Source: an uncultured Roseovarius sp.
Lineage (GTDB): Bacteria; Pseudomonadota; Alphaproteobacteria; Rhodobacterales; Rhodobacteraceae
DNA: 38,194 nucleotides
Reading direction: 5' to 3'
NCBI GenBank assembly: GCA_937884705.1
Contig: CAKZYL010000499.1
Location: 1 to 38,194 of the forward strand
Under the pieces are notes generated by a model that saw only the letters and a list, made by a program, of their open reading frames with translations, was not told the origin of the DNA and did no database searches. A program made the translations under genes and the position numbers. Numbering within the stretch: the stretch's first letter is position 1; each line of letters begins with the position of its first letter. Positions 29,098 through 38,194 of this stretch are shown piece by piece.

Positions 29098-29141
29098 GCA
29101 TTCTTTGAAAGAATGCGGTGCGAAATCTTTCAAAAATTTCG
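29098..29141 (+). repeat. competing inverted repeats between rluB and eno
   Basis: GCATTCTTTGAAAGAATGC (29098-29116) is a near-perfect 19-bp palindrome. Its centre TTTGAAAGA (29104-29112) can alternatively pair with TCTTTCAAA (29126-29134), and CGAAAT (29121-29126) can pair with ATTTCG (29136-29141). The pairings exclude each other. It is 24 bp after rluB and no clean poly-T follows, so terminator, RNA switch or DNA element remain open. Confidence 0.6.
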
Positions 29142-29196
29142 GGTTCCTGGCGCTGCGATAGCAATGCAAAGCAATCTTGGGCCGTCATTGCTGCAG

Positions 29197-29224
29197 TTGC
29201 ATCCGTGCGGAAACTTGCTAATCA
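29197..29224 (+). promoter_or_regulatory. predicted eno promoter
   Basis: TTGCAT (29197-29202), 16-bp spacer, TAATCA (29219-29224). Start of RNA would be near 29231, giving a 20-base leader with the GGAG ribosome-binding site. If correct, the inverted repeats at 29098-29141 are upstream of the transcript. Confidence 0.45.
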
Positions 29225-29232
29225 GCGCGTGA

Positions 29233-30527
<1,295 letters not shown>

Positions 30528-30528
<1 letters not shown>

Positions 30529-30950
30529 TGACCGCAGCAGAGATCATCGACACGCTGGGTCTCTCCCCGCATCCAGAGGGCGGGCATTTCCGCGAAACCT
30601 GGAGGGCCGCGGGAAAGGGCCGGGCGGCGGGCACGGCGATCTATTTTCTGCTGGAAGGTGGTCAAATCAATCGCTGGCACAGGGTGGACGCCGCTGAGAT
30701 CTGGCATTTCTACGCGGGCGATCCTCTGATCCTGCGCATGTCTGAGACGGATGACGGCCCGGCTGAACGACACGTGCTCGGCCCTGATCTGGCAACTGGT
30801 GCGCGACCTCAGGTGATCATACCTCCGGGCTGGTGGCAGCGCGCGGAATGTTCAGGTGATTTCACCTTGGTGGGGTGCACTGTCTCGCCGGGCTTTGAGT
30901 TTGAACGATTTGAACTTGCGAGAGACGGGTTCGACATACCCGAAATTTGA
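30528..30950 (+). CDS. DUF985 cupin-superfamily protein
   Basis: A 140-residue single-domain cupin (Cupin_5/DUF985). It has the family N-terminus LGLSPHPEGGHFRETW, the barrel strands AIYFLLEGG and VDAAEIWHFYAGDPL, the VIIPPGWWQRAE turn and the terminal VGCTVSPGFEFERFEL. Function is unknown; members have been proposed as sugar epimerase-like or small-molecule binding proteins. It shares a base with the eno stop, so the two are translated together. Confidence 0.88.
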
Positions 30951-31028
30951 TCGGTGTTCGTCTGGGCTTGAAGCTAATGCCTGACAATGGTTGTTTTGCA
31001 ACCAAGTCCGAGGGTCCTGAACGAGCAC

Positions 31029-31634
31029 ATGCAAAAAGATCTGATCTTCGATTTCGACGGCGTGATCGCAGACACGCGCGACATGCTCTTCAACCTCTTT
31101 TTGGATTATCACCCGACCCTTTCGGACGAAGACTTCCTCGCGCATTTTGACGGCAATGTGTACGAAAATCCCCGGGTCAAGTTCACGCCAGAAAACGCGG
31201 ATCATCTCAACGACCAATATTGCCAAAGGATCGATGTCTCGCAGGTCCTGGCATCTATCGATCCCATTAAGCGTTTAAGTGCGCATCACCGCCTCTTTAT
31301 CGTCTCAAGCGGCGATGAGCGCGCCATCAATCAGGTGTTGGACGCTGCTGGTGTCGGACATCACTTTGCAGCGATCTTTGGGCACAACACGCACAGGTCC
31401 AAAGTGGCAAAGTTCGGAATCATAAGAGATAAGTTCGGAGCGTCGCTCGATCAGGCGCTGTTTGTGACCGACACATTGGGCGATGTCCGCGAGGCCAAGA
31501 AAGTCGGTCTCACAACACTTGCAGAGACGTTTGGCTACCACGACCGGCAACGGCTCTCACAGGGCAGTCCCTGGGACATCGTGGACACCTGGCCAGACGT
31601 AGAGCGCGCCGTTGAGCGGTGCTTTTCCGGCTGA
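31029..31634 (+). CDS. HAD-family phosphatase (phosphoglycolate-phosphatase-like)
   Basis: A 201-residue HAD hydrolase from the ATG at 31029, chosen because the DxD motif FDFDGVIADT then falls at the usual place near the N-terminus; an ATG at 30987 is in frame. Motif II is IVSSGDE, and motif IV is FVTDTLGDVREAKKVG. A cap domain occupies about residues 15-80. It resembles beta-phosphoglucomutase or phosphoglycolate phosphatase relatives, but the substrate is unknown. It ends only 2 bp before the stop of the convergent esterase, leaving no room for a terminator. Confidence 0.82.
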   Translation: MQKDLIFDFDGVIADTRDMLFNLFLDYHPTLSDEDFLAHFDGNVYENPRVKFTPENADHLNDQYCQRIDVSQVLASIDPIKRLSAHHRLFIVSSGDERAINQVLDAAGVGHHFAAIFGHNTHRSKVAKFGIIRDKFGASLDQALFVTDTLGDVREAKKVGLTTLAETFGYHDRQRLSQGSPWDIVDTWPDVERAVERCFSG

Positions 31635-31636
31635 AT

Positions 31637-32317
31637 TCATTCCACTGAGGCGCTCGCCTGCACCAGCTCTGCAACCGATGGGCCCAGTGCTTCGACAATG
31701 CGTGCCACGCCGTCTGCGTTTGGATGAATTCCGTCACTTTGAAAGTATGCGCGCAGCTCGGCCAGATCATCTGATCCCAAACCTTTGAAAAAACTATCGA
31801 AAAAGAGTGTTCCATAGGCCTGGGCCAGCTCAGGATAGAGCGCATCGAAATCTTGTTTATAGTCCGGTCCGTAATTGCCAGGGGCGGGCATCGCGACGAG
31901 GAGCACGCGGATACCCTCCGTCTCGGCCACTTTCAGGATTGTCTCGATGTTGTCCCGTGCCTGAGCCGGGTCGAGACCGCGCAACATGTCATTTGCGCCC
32001 AAGTTGACGATCATCGCGTCCACCTCTGGCGTCAGGCTCCATGCAACGCGCGCCGCGCCGCCCGCTGTCGTGTCACCCGAAACGCCCGCATTTATCAGCG
32101 TGGCCTCAATGCCTTGCGTGTCCAGCCAGCGTTGGAGCTGCGGGACAAACCCGTCTGGCTCGGGCAGGCCAAACCCCTGTGTCAGGCTGTCTCCCAAAGC
32201 CAAAACGGTCACATCGTCGGCCATCACCGGCGTAGCCAGCAGCAGAAGACCCGCCATCGTCTTGCCCAGCCGCCTGGCCACCCCATATGTCAAAAACGCA
32301 ACCCGAGAACCCACCAT
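31637..32317 (-). CDS. tesA: secreted SGNH/GDSL esterase (TesA/arylesterase)
   Basis: An SGNH hydrolase acting in the periplasm on acyl-CoA, lysophospholipid or aryl esters. Block I is LALGDSLTQGFGLP (nucleophile Ser), block III is NLGANDMLRG and block V is DGIHPNADG (Asp and His). From the ATG at 32317 (AGGATTGGAC upstream) it is 226 residues with a signal peptide ending near PVMADD. A GTG at 32281 would give a tidier signal peptide (ARRLGKTMAGLLLLATPVMA). The ATG at 32317 overlaps the divergent ABC gene's ATG. The frame is open to 32539 but lies in the ABC gene. Confidence 0.88.
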   Translation of the reverse strand: MVGSRVAFLTYGVARRLGKTMAGLLLLATPVMADDVTVLALGDSLTQGFGLPEPDGFVPQLQRWLDTQGIEATLINAGVSGDTTAGGAARVAWSLTPEVDAMIVNLGANDMLRGLDPAQARDNIETILKVAETEGIRVLLVAMPAPGNYGPDYKQDFDALYPELAQAYGTLFFDSFFKGLGSDDLAELRAYFQSDGIHPNADGVARIVEALGPSVAELVQASASVE

Positions 32318-33002
32318 GTCCAATCCTGTCTTGTCACTGCAAGCCGCCTCGCTGTCTCTTGACGGCAATGCTGGCCCTGTTTCGATACTTGATGCGATCT
32401 CGCTGGATGTCCACGGGCAGGAAACGGTCGGGTTGGTGGGGCCGTCCGGGTCCGGCAAATCTTCGCTTTTGATGTTAATGGGCGGGTTGGAACAGGCCAC
32501 ATCTGGCAAAGTCATGGCGTTGGGCCATGACCTTACCACTATGTCGGAAGATGCGCTTGCGCGGCTGAGGCGGGATCACTTTGGCGTCGTGTTTCAAAGC
32601 TTTCACCTGATCCCGACGATGACGGCGATTGAAAATGTCGCGGCACCGTTGGAACTCGCCGGTGTTGCCGATGCCTATGATCGCGCGGAGGCAGAGCTTA
32701 GGGCAGTTGGTCTGAGCGAGCGCGTCGATCATTACCCGTCGCAGATGTCTGGGGGAGAGCAGCAACGCGTGGCACTGGCCCGGGCCGCTGCACCGCGACC
32801 GGATATCCTCTTGGCGGATGAGCCGACCGGCAATTTGGACTCAGTCAATGGTGCGGCAATCATCGATCTGCTCTTCGGTCTGCGCGAACGCCACAGTGCA
32901 ACGCTCGTCATGGTCACCCATGCGCCTGATCTGGCGGCCCGCTGTGACCGGGTGATCACCCTCACTGATGGCCGTATTGCGACGACCGAGGCCGCCGCAT
33001 GA
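32316..33002 (+). CDS. ABC transporter ATP-binding protein (YbbA-like)
   Basis: A 228-residue ATPase of the LolD/MacB-type family. Walker A is GPSGSGKSS, the signature is SGGEQQRVALARA, Walker B is ILLADEPTGNLD and the His loop is VMVTHAPD. The start at 32316 gives the usual MSNPVLSLQAASLSL N-terminus; the frame stays open upstream to 31986 inside the esterase gene. It overlaps the permease gene by ATGA. In many proteobacteria ybbA-ybbP sits head-to-head with tesA as here. The transported compound is unknown. Confidence 0.92.
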   Translation: MSNPVLSLQAASLSLDGNAGPVSILDAISLDVHGQETVGLVGPSGSGKSSLLMLMGGLEQATSGKVMALGHDLTTMSEDALARLRRDHFGVVFQSFHLIPTMTAIENVAAPLELAGVADAYDRAEAELRAVGLSERVDHYPSQMSGGEQQRVALARAAAPRPDILLADEPTGNLDSVNGAAIIDLLFGLRERHSATLVMVTHAPDLAARCDRVITLTDGRIATTEAAA

Positions 33003-35530
33003 GCCTGCGCGTCGCGGCGCGGTTTGCCGCACGAGAGTTGCGGGGCGGGCTCAAGGGCTTCCGCGTGTTTCTCGGTTGCGTCATCCTGGGTGTCGCTGCC
33101 ATCGCCGCGGTGGGCACGGTCCGTGAAAGCATTTCAGAAGGTCTTTCCCAAGAAGGCGCGCGCCTTTTGGGCGGGGACGCAGAGATTGAGCTGACCTACC
33201 GCTTTGCCACGGACGAAGAGCGTGCCTGGATCGACAATGCTGCCGTTGAAAGCTCTGAGATCGTGGATTTCCGATCTATGGCCACGGCGCTTGATGAGGC
33301 TGGCGAAGAGGTGCGTGGGTTAACCCAAGTTAAGTCTGTCGACGGCGCGTATCCCTTGGTGGGCGAGGTGGAGCTGGACCCGCAGATGCCGCTCGACGCA
33401 GCTTTGTCCGGGGCAGACGGCTTGCCTGGTGCCGTTGTGCATCCTTTGCTTCTCAACCGATTGGAGCTGGATGTCGGTGACATCATGCGGCTGGGCACGC
33501 AAGATTTTGTGGTGATGGCGGCGCTTCAATCTGAGCCCGACAACGTCACGGCTGGGTTCGCCCTCGGGCCACGCACGATCGTGGCCACTGACGCGCTGGC
33601 GAATTCTGGGCTTTTGGCACCTGGTACGCTCTTTACGACCCGCTACCGCTTGGATTTGCCAACCGGCACGGATTTGGCCGCCACTCAGGCCGAGGCCCAG
33701 GCCGCACTTGAAGACAGCGGTCTCAGGTGGTCGGACGCACGCAACGGCGCGCCGGGCGCCGCAGAGTTTGTCGACAGGCTTGGCGCATTTCTCGTCCTGG
33801 TGGGTTTGAGTGGATTGGCCGTCGGGGGTGTGGGGATCTCCGCAGCATTGAGAGGCTACCTCGCCGGGAAAACCGAGGTTATCGCAACATTGCGCACGCT
33901 GGGGGCCAGCCAACGCGTGATTTTCATGACCTATTTCCTGCAGGTGGGGGCTCTAGCGGTGTTGGGCATCCTGCTTGGCCTCTTATTGGGCGTCGGCCTA
34001 CCTATTGCGCTCGCACCGGTGATTGAAGCGCGGCTGCCTGTGCCGGCCGTATTCAGCGCCTATCCAAGGCCCATGGCCGAGGCCGCGCTTTACTCCGTTC
34101 TGACCGTTCTCATTTTCACGCTGTGGCCGTTGGCGCGGGCACGGGATGTGCGTGCGGCGGCGCTCTATCGCGATGCACTCAATCAAGCGCGCGCCATTCC
34201 AGCGCCGATCTTTCTGGTATGGACGGTTGTGTTGCTCCTCGCCCTCATCCTCGCCGCGACGTTTTTCTCTGGCACGCTGTGGCTGACACTCTGGACGGCA
34301 GGCGGCATTCTGGGCGCGCTCTTCATGCTCACACTAGCGGCCTTTGCGATCCGCGCTCTGTCGGCTTTTTTGCGCCCTCGGATGCGTGGTCGGCCCGCGC
34401 TTGGTTGGGCGTTGGCCGCGATTGGCGGTCCGGGCAGCACCGCCGCGCCTGTGGTGCTCTCGCTTGGGCTCGGGCTGTCGGTGTTGGCGGCGGTGGGCCA
34501 GATCGATCAAAACCTGCGCGGTGCGATTGAGCGGGATCTGCCGGATCAGGCGCCGTCGTTCTTCTTCGTCGATATTCAAAAGGATCAGATGCACGGGTTT
34601 TTGGCACGGATGGAGGGCGATGAGGGTGTCACGCGCATCGACCAGGCCCCGATGCTGCGTGGCATCATCACGCGCATCAATGGCGAACCGGCCGTGGATG
34701 TCGCGGGCAATCATTGGGTGCTCGAAGGCGATCGCGGCGTGACCTATGCCGCCGGCCAACCCGACCGCGAAACACTGACCGAGGGAGATTGGTGGTCGGA
34801 GGATTACACAGGTGAGCCGCTTGTCAGTTTCTCTGCGGAAGAGGGTGAGGAGATGGGGCTCAAACTAGGTGATCAGCTGACAGTCAACATTCTGGGTCGC
34901 GATGTTACGGCGCGGGTGAGCTCTTTCCGGGCGGTCGATTTCTCAACCGCGGGGATGGGCTTTATTCTGGTGATGAATGAGGCCGCTCTGGCCGGGGCAC
35001 CTCACACGTTTCTGGCCACCGTTTACTCCGATCAGGAGGCCGAGGCCGCGATTTTCAACGATGTGACAAAGGCCTATCCCAATGTGACGGCGGTGCGGGT
35101 CCGCGATGCCATTGAGCAGTTCAGTGGTCTGCTGGCCGGGCTTGCATCTGCCACGGCTTGGGGTGCGGCCATAACGCTGCTCACCGGGTTTTTGGTTCTG
35201 ATCGGCGCCGCCGCTGCCGACCAGAGGTCGCGCAGTTACGAGGCGGCCATCCTGAAGACACTTGGCGCCACCCGCGCGCGTATTCTGGCGGGATTGACGT
35301 TGCGCGCGGGCCTTCTGGGCGCGGCGGCCGGATCTGTTGCTTTGGCCGCTGGCGTCAGCGGTGCCTGGGCGGTCAGCCGTTTCATCATGGAGACGAGTTT
35401 CGAAGTGGCCTGGGGCCCGGCGATCGGAGTGGTTTTTGGCGGCGCGCTCATTTCGCTGCTTGCGGGTCTGGGTTTCGCCCTGGGGCCGATGTCAGCGAAA
35501 CCCGCGCGCGTCCTGAGAAGCGCAGATTGA
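32999..35530 (+). CDS. FtsX-like ABC transporter permease (YbbP-like)
   Basis: An 843-residue permease with two FtsX domains. The N-terminal segment FRVFLGCVILGVAAIAAVGTV is the first membrane helix, followed by a large periplasmic domain (about 45-255). A first FtsX domain spans about 255-380, further helices and a central periplasmic domain (about 510-700) follow, and a second FtsX domain with the AILKTLGATRARIL motif covers about 715-840. Length and architecture match YbbP, partner of YbbA. The family is thought to work as mechanotransmission or lipid/lipoprotein-related exporters, but YbbAP function is poorly defined. Confidence 0.9.
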   Translation: MSLRVAARFAARELRGGLKGFRVFLGCVILGVAAIAAVGTVRESISEGLSQEGARLLGGDAEIELTYRFATDEERAWIDNAAVESSEIVDFRSMATALDEAGEEVRGLTQVKSVDGAYPLVGEVELDPQMPLDAALSGADGLPGAVVHPLLLNRLELDVGDIMRLGTQDFVVMAALQSEPDNVTAGFALGPRTIVATDALANSGLLAPGTLFTTRYRLDLPTGTDLAATQAEAQAALEDSGLRWSDARNGAPGAAEFVDRLGAFLVLVGLSGLAVGGVGISAALRGYLAGKTEVIATLRTLGASQRVIFMTYFLQVGALAVLGILLGLLLGVGLPIALAPVIEARLPVPAVFSAYPRPMAEAALYSVLTVLIFTLWPLARARDVRAAALYRDALNQARAIPAPIFLVWTVVLLLALILAATFFSGTLWLTLWTAGGILGALFMLTLAAFAIRALSAFLRPRMRGRPALGWALAAIGGPGSTAAPVVLSLGLGLSVLAAVGQIDQNLRGAIERDLPDQAPSFFFVDIQKDQMHGFLARMEGDEGVTRIDQAPMLRGIITRINGEPAVDVAGNHWVLEGDRGVTYAAGQPDRETLTEGDWWSEDYTGEPLVSFSAEEGEEMGLKLGDQLTVNILGRDVTARVSSFRAVDFSTAGMGFILVMNEAALAGAPHTFLATVYSDQEAEAAIFNDVTKAYPNVTAVRVRDAIEQFSGLLAGLASATAWGAAITLLTGFLVLIGAAAADQRSRSYEAAILKTLGATRARILAGLTLRAGLLGAAAGSVALAAGVSGAWAVSRFIMETSFEVAWGPAIGVVFGGALISLLAGLGFALGPMSAKPARVLRSAD

Positions 35531-35596
35531 TATCGCGACAAACGTGGGGCCACCTTCCTTAACGCGTACAGTGCATTTGTGGGGCAAGCCCACCAA

Positions 35597-35611
35597 ACCC
35601 CCGCCGGAGGC
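35597..35611 (-). repeat. 15-bp intergenic repeat, copy 2
   Basis: GCCTCCGGCGGGGGT on the minus strand, identical to 6836-6850 and followed by TTGG. It lies directly after the GlxA-like gene's stop and forms a CGCC-TCC-GGCG mini-hairpin. Confidence 0.45.
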
Positions 35612-35613
35612 GT

Positions 35614-35629
35614 AAAATCTCACGTGAGA
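35614..35629 (-). terminator. candidate weak terminator overlapping the GlxA-like gene's stop
   Basis: TCTCACGTGAGA (35618-35629) is a perfect 12-bp palindrome containing the TGA stop. On the minus strand it is followed by TTTT. The stem is only 4-5 bp, so termination would be weak unless helped by the adjacent GC-rich repeat. Confidence 0.3.
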
Positions 35630-36570
35630 CGCGCGCGTTGCGCATTCGGGGAGACGCCGAAGTTTTTTCGGTAGACCTTGGCGAAATGCGTGGTAGACCG
35701 AAAACCCGTTGCCATCGCAACCTCTGTGACCGAGCGCTCACTTTGCAAAAGCAGGTTGCGCGCCTTTTGCAGGCGCAGATCGAGATAGTATTGCGAGGGC
35801 GAACATTGCATGTGGCGGCGAAACAGCCGCTCTAGCTGGCGCGTGGAAATGCCCACTTCATCTGCCACTTCGCCTGTGGCCATCGGCTCTTCGATGTTTT
35901 CCGACATGCAATGGATCGCGCGGGTCAGGCGAGGGTTGCGGATCCCTAGCTTGGCCTGCACCGACAGCTTCTGATCCGCGCTGCCTTCTCGCACGGTGTT
36001 GTAGACCATCTGATCGGCCACGCGATTGGCCAGAGCCTGGCCATGGGTCTGGCCGATGAGATGCAGCATCAGATCTGCCGTCGCCGTTCCGCCAGAGGCC
36101 GTGATGATCGCTTCATCGGCGACAAACACATTGGGCACCAGCTCTATCTCCGGAAACTCTTCGGTGAAGAGATCATGGTAGTGCCAGTGAATGGCCGCGC
36201 GCGCGCCGTCGAGCATTCCCGCATAGGCGAGGATGTATGCCCCTGAACAGAGCGCGCCGATCTTCGCGCCGTGGGACCGTTCTCGCCGCAACGCGCCAAG
36301 CAGCGGTTTGGTCATGTGGTGGCGCATATGAGACCCCGCCAGCACGAACACTCGGTCAGCGGGTCCGTGGCTGTCGAAGCTGTTGTGCACATTCAGCACG
36401 GTGCCTGCAGAGCACACCGCCGTCTCACCATTCTCTGAGGCAAAGCTCCATTCGTAGAGCGTCTCCCCCGACTCCCGATTGGCAAGCCGCAACGGTTCTA
36501 CCGCGCAGGAAAACGCGATATGGGCGAAATCCTCGACAAGATAAAACACAAAGCGTTCGGGCGTGGGCAT
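35620..36570 (-). CDS. GlxA-family AraC-type transcriptional regulator (GbdR-like)
   Basis: A 316-residue regulator. Residues about 6-180 are a DJ-1/PfpI-like amidotransferase fold with the elbow IGALCSGAYILA (Cys108), used for ligand sensing. Residues about 220-316 hold an AraC DNA-binding domain with two helix-turn-helix motifs (GEVADEVGISTRQLERLF and SVTEVAMATGFRSTTHFAKVYRKNFGVSP). The closest named relatives I recognise are GbdR, CdhR and GlxA regulators of glycine betaine, carnitine and dimethylglycine catabolism. Its position right after gcvP, whose substrate glycine is the end product of betaine demethylation, makes a role in C1/glycine metabolism plausible. It probably has its own promoter with an operator. 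Confidence 0.9.
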   Translation of the reverse strand: MPTPERFVFYLVEDFAHIAFSCAVEPLRLANRESGETLYEWSFASENGETAVCSAGTVLNVHNSFDSHGPADRVFVLAGSHMRHHMTKPLLGALRRERSHGAKIGALCSGAYILAYAGMLDGARAAIHWHYHDLFTEEFPEIELVPNVFVADEAIITASGGTATADLMLHLIGQTHGQALANRVADQMVYNTVREGSADQKLSVQAKLGIRNPRLTRAIHCMSENIEEPMATGEVADEVGISTRQLERLFRRHMQCSPSQYYLDLRLQKARNLLLQSERSVTEVAMATGFRSTTHFAKVYRKNFGVSPNAQRARLT

Positions 36571-36588
36571 GGATGCGGTCCTTGCTGG

Positions 36589-36604
36589 CTAACGCTGGCG
36601 TTAG
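36589..36604. promoter_or_regulatory. inverted repeat over the predicted -10 of the GlxA-like gene
   Basis: CTAACGC-TG-GCGTTAG, perfect 7-bp arms, 18 bp before the ATG. It overlaps the predicted -10 box and could be an autoregulatory operator. No T-run follows it on either strand, so a terminator is less likely. Confidence 0.4.
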
Positions 36605-36626
36605 ATCAGGTTGGTTTTTCGCGCAA
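36598..36626 (-). promoter_or_regulatory. predicted promoter of the GlxA-like gene
   Basis: On the minus strand TTGCGC (36626-36621), 17-bp spacer, TAACGC (36603-36598), all within the 64-bp gap between the gcvP stop and the regulator ATG. The -10 is a weak match. Confidence 0.4.
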
Positions 36627-36634
36627 GCCCGACG

Positions 36635-38194
36635 TTACTCTGCGGCTTCGGCATATTCCTCCATGGGCGGGCAGGTGCAGACCAGGTGGCGGTCGCCATA
36701 GGCATTGTCCACGCGATTGACTGGGGGCCAGTATTTGTCCACGCGGAACGCGCCGGGTGGGAAGCAGGCCTGATCGCGCGAATAGGGGCGATCCCAGTCG
36801 CGCACCAGATCTTCCATGGTGTGCGGCGCGTTCTTGAGCGGGTTGTTATCATGATCGATATGGCCTTCTTCGATATCGCGGATCTCGGCGCGGATGGCCA
36901 GCATGGCGTCGCAGAACCGGTCCAGCTCGGCCTTCGTTTCCGACTCTGTGGGCTCAATCATCAGCGTGCCCGCCACCGGCCAGCTCATGGTGGGCGCGTG
37001 AAAGCCATTGTCGATGAGCCGCTTGGCGATGTCATCGACACTGACCTGAGCGCTGTCCATGAAGGGGCGGGTGTCGATGATGCACTCGTGCGCCACACGG
37101 CCCTTAGACCCGCGGTAGAGCACGTCATAGGCCCCTTCAAGCCGCTGGGCGATGTAATTGGCATTGAGTATCGCCACGCGCGTCGCCTGTGTCAGCCCGT
37201 CTCCGCCCATCAGCAAGGTGTAAGCATAGCTTATGGGCAGGATGGACGGCGATCCAAAGGGCGCGGCCGAAACCGGCCCCTCAGTGCCACCTGTTTCAGG
37301 ATGGCCGGGCAGATGGGCTGCAAGATGCGCCTTCACACCAATGGGTCCCATGCCGGGGCCACCACCGCCATGGGGGATGCAGAAGGTCTTGTGCAGATTG
37401 AGGTGGCTCACATCGCCGCCCACATCGCCGGGGCGCGCAAGGCCCACCATCGCGTTGAGGTTTGCCCCATCAATGTACACCTGCCCGCCGTGATCATGCA
37501 CGATTTGGCAGACATCCTTTACGTCCTCTTCGAACACCCCGTGAGTGGACGGATAGGTGATCATGCACCCGGCGAGGTGTTCGGAATGTGTCTGCGCTTT
37601 CTCGCGGAAATCTTCGACATCGATATCCCCGTTCTCGGCAGATTTCACGGGCACCACTTTCCAGCCCACCATTTGTGCGCTGGCCGGGTTCGTGCCATGG
37701 GCATTCATCGGTATGAGACACACGTTGCGGTGGCCTTCACCATTGGCGCGGTGATAGGCCGCGATGGTCAGCAGACCTGCATATTCGCCCTGCGCGCCGG
37801 AATTCGGCTGCATGGAGATCGCATCATACCCGGTGATCGTACACAGCTTGGCTTTCAGATCATCAATCAGCTCTTTGTAGCCCTCCGCCTGATCGGCCGG
37901 GCAGAACGGGTGCAGGCGGGAAAACTCGCGCCAACTCACCGGCATCATTTCTGCCGCAGAGTTGAGCTTCATCGTGCAGGACCCAAGCGGGATCATCGCG
38001 CGGTCCAGCGCCAGATCGCGATCCGCCAGCCTGCGCATGTAGCGCATCATTTCGGTCTCTGCGCGGTTCATGTGAAAGATCGGATGCGTGAGGTAATCCG
38101 TCCGACGGTGCATTCCGTCGGGGATGCGGTATTCGGGTGTAAATTCGCAGTCTTTTTTGGTCAGACCAAAGGCGCGCCACACGGCTTCAATGTT
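36635..38194 (-). CDS. gcvP: glycine dehydrogenase (decarboxylating), GcvP, C-terminal part
   Basis: The last 519 residues of the P protein of the glycine cleavage system, which decarboxylates glycine and passes the aminomethyl group to lipoylated GcvH. The frame is open to the right edge, so the N-terminal part of the roughly 950-residue enzyme lies outside. The PLP lysine is in [20 protein letters not shown]. Other landmarks are [35 protein letters not shown] and the C-terminal [10 protein letters not shown]. gcvT and gcvH are presumably upstream on the minus strand. The GlxA-like regulator follows 64 bp downstream. Confidence 0.96.
   Translation of the reverse strand, partial: NIEAVWRAFGLTKKDCEFTPEYRIPDGMHRRTDYLTHPIFHMNRAETEMMRYMRRLADRDLALDRAMIPLGSCTMKLNSAAEMMPVSWREFSRLHPFCPADQAEGYKELIDDLKAKLCTITGYDAISMQPNSGAQGEYAGLLTIAAYHRANGEGHRNVCLIPMNAHGTNPASAQMVGWKVVPVKSAENGDIDVEDFREKAQTHSEHLAGCMITYPSTHGVFEEDVKDVCQIVHDHGGQVYIDGANLNAMVGLARPGDVGGDVSHLNLHKTFCIPHGGGGPGMGPIGVKAHLAAHLPGHPETGGTEGPVSAAPFGSPSILPISYAYTLLMGGDGLTQATRVAILNANYIAQRLEGAYDVLYRGSKGRVAHECIIDTRPFMDSAQVSVDDIAKRLIDNGFHAPTMSWPVAGTLMIEPTESETKAELDRFCDAMLAIRAEIRDIEEGHIDHDNNPLKNAPHTMEDLVRDWDRPYSRDQACFPPGAFRVDKYWPPVNRVDNAYGDRHLVCTCPPMEEYAEAAE

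Noticed and set aside
31986-32315. N-terminal extension of the ABC ATPase frame
   Set aside because: It lies inside the esterase gene on the other strand and would add about 110 residues to a family that begins just before the first beta strand.

Overview
The window is about 38 kb of gene-dense, GC-rich alphaproteobacterial chromosome, most likely a roseobacter-type Rhodobacteraceae. The evidence is an Irr-type Fur regulator beside fabA-fabB-fabI, a SAM/SAH riboswitch (a class known essentially from Rhodobacterales) in front of metK, the miaB-phoH-ybeY-corC-lnt-metK-trmB neighbourhood, and a class A RNase P RNA. I see no phage, insertion sequence, CRISPR array, tRNA or rRNA.

Layout. (1) 1-6770, minus strand: a tightly overlapping operon reading HAD dehalogenase-like hydrolase, alpha/beta hydrolase, PLP-dependent threonine/serine dehydratase, endonuclease/exonuclease/phosphatase-fold protein, pobA, pcaD, then an MFS exporter cut by the left edge. 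PobA and PcaD place it in 4-hydroxybenzoate/protocatechuate (beta-ketoadipate) catabolism. (2) 6878-8313, minus: irr and a quinone-oxidoreductase-like gene, divergent from (3) 8481-11060, plus: fabA-fabB-fabI, the anaerobic unsaturated fatty acid branch and enoyl-ACP reductase. (4) 11119-12459: two unrecognised genes. (5) 12579-21188, plus: miaB, an OmpA-like protein and a lipoprotein that share a small Cys-containing domain, then phoH, ybeY, corC, lnt, metK and trmB (RNA modification and maturation, envelope, SAM synthesis). (6) 21237-26810, minus: argE-like deacylase, rnpB, ampD-like amidase, an excalibur-type lipoprotein, gatA, gatC and a ceramidase-family membrane protein. (7) 26987-31634: a UPF0173 metallo-hydrolase, tadA (minus), rluB, eno, a DUF985 cupin and a HAD phosphatase. 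(8) 31637-35530: tesA-type esterase (minus) head-to-head with the ybbA-ybbP ABC exporter pair. (9) 35620-38194, minus: a GlxA/GbdR-type AraC regulator downstream of the C-terminal part of gcvP, which is cut by the right edge.

Regulatory DNA is the most informative non-coding content. The metK promoter overlaps the lnt stop codon and starts RNA just before the SAM/SAH riboswitch. The rnpB promoter overlaps the ampD stop codon. A perfect TGTGA-N6-TCACA palindrome is centred exactly on the predicted -35 box of irr. A 7-bp inverted repeat covers the predicted -10 of the glxA-like regulator. Nothing here is clearly a wholly new system. The best leads are the paired WVDPxGCxHW domain proteins, the irr operator, the competing inverted repeats between rluB and eno, and the unrecognised 294-residue gene at 11575-12459.
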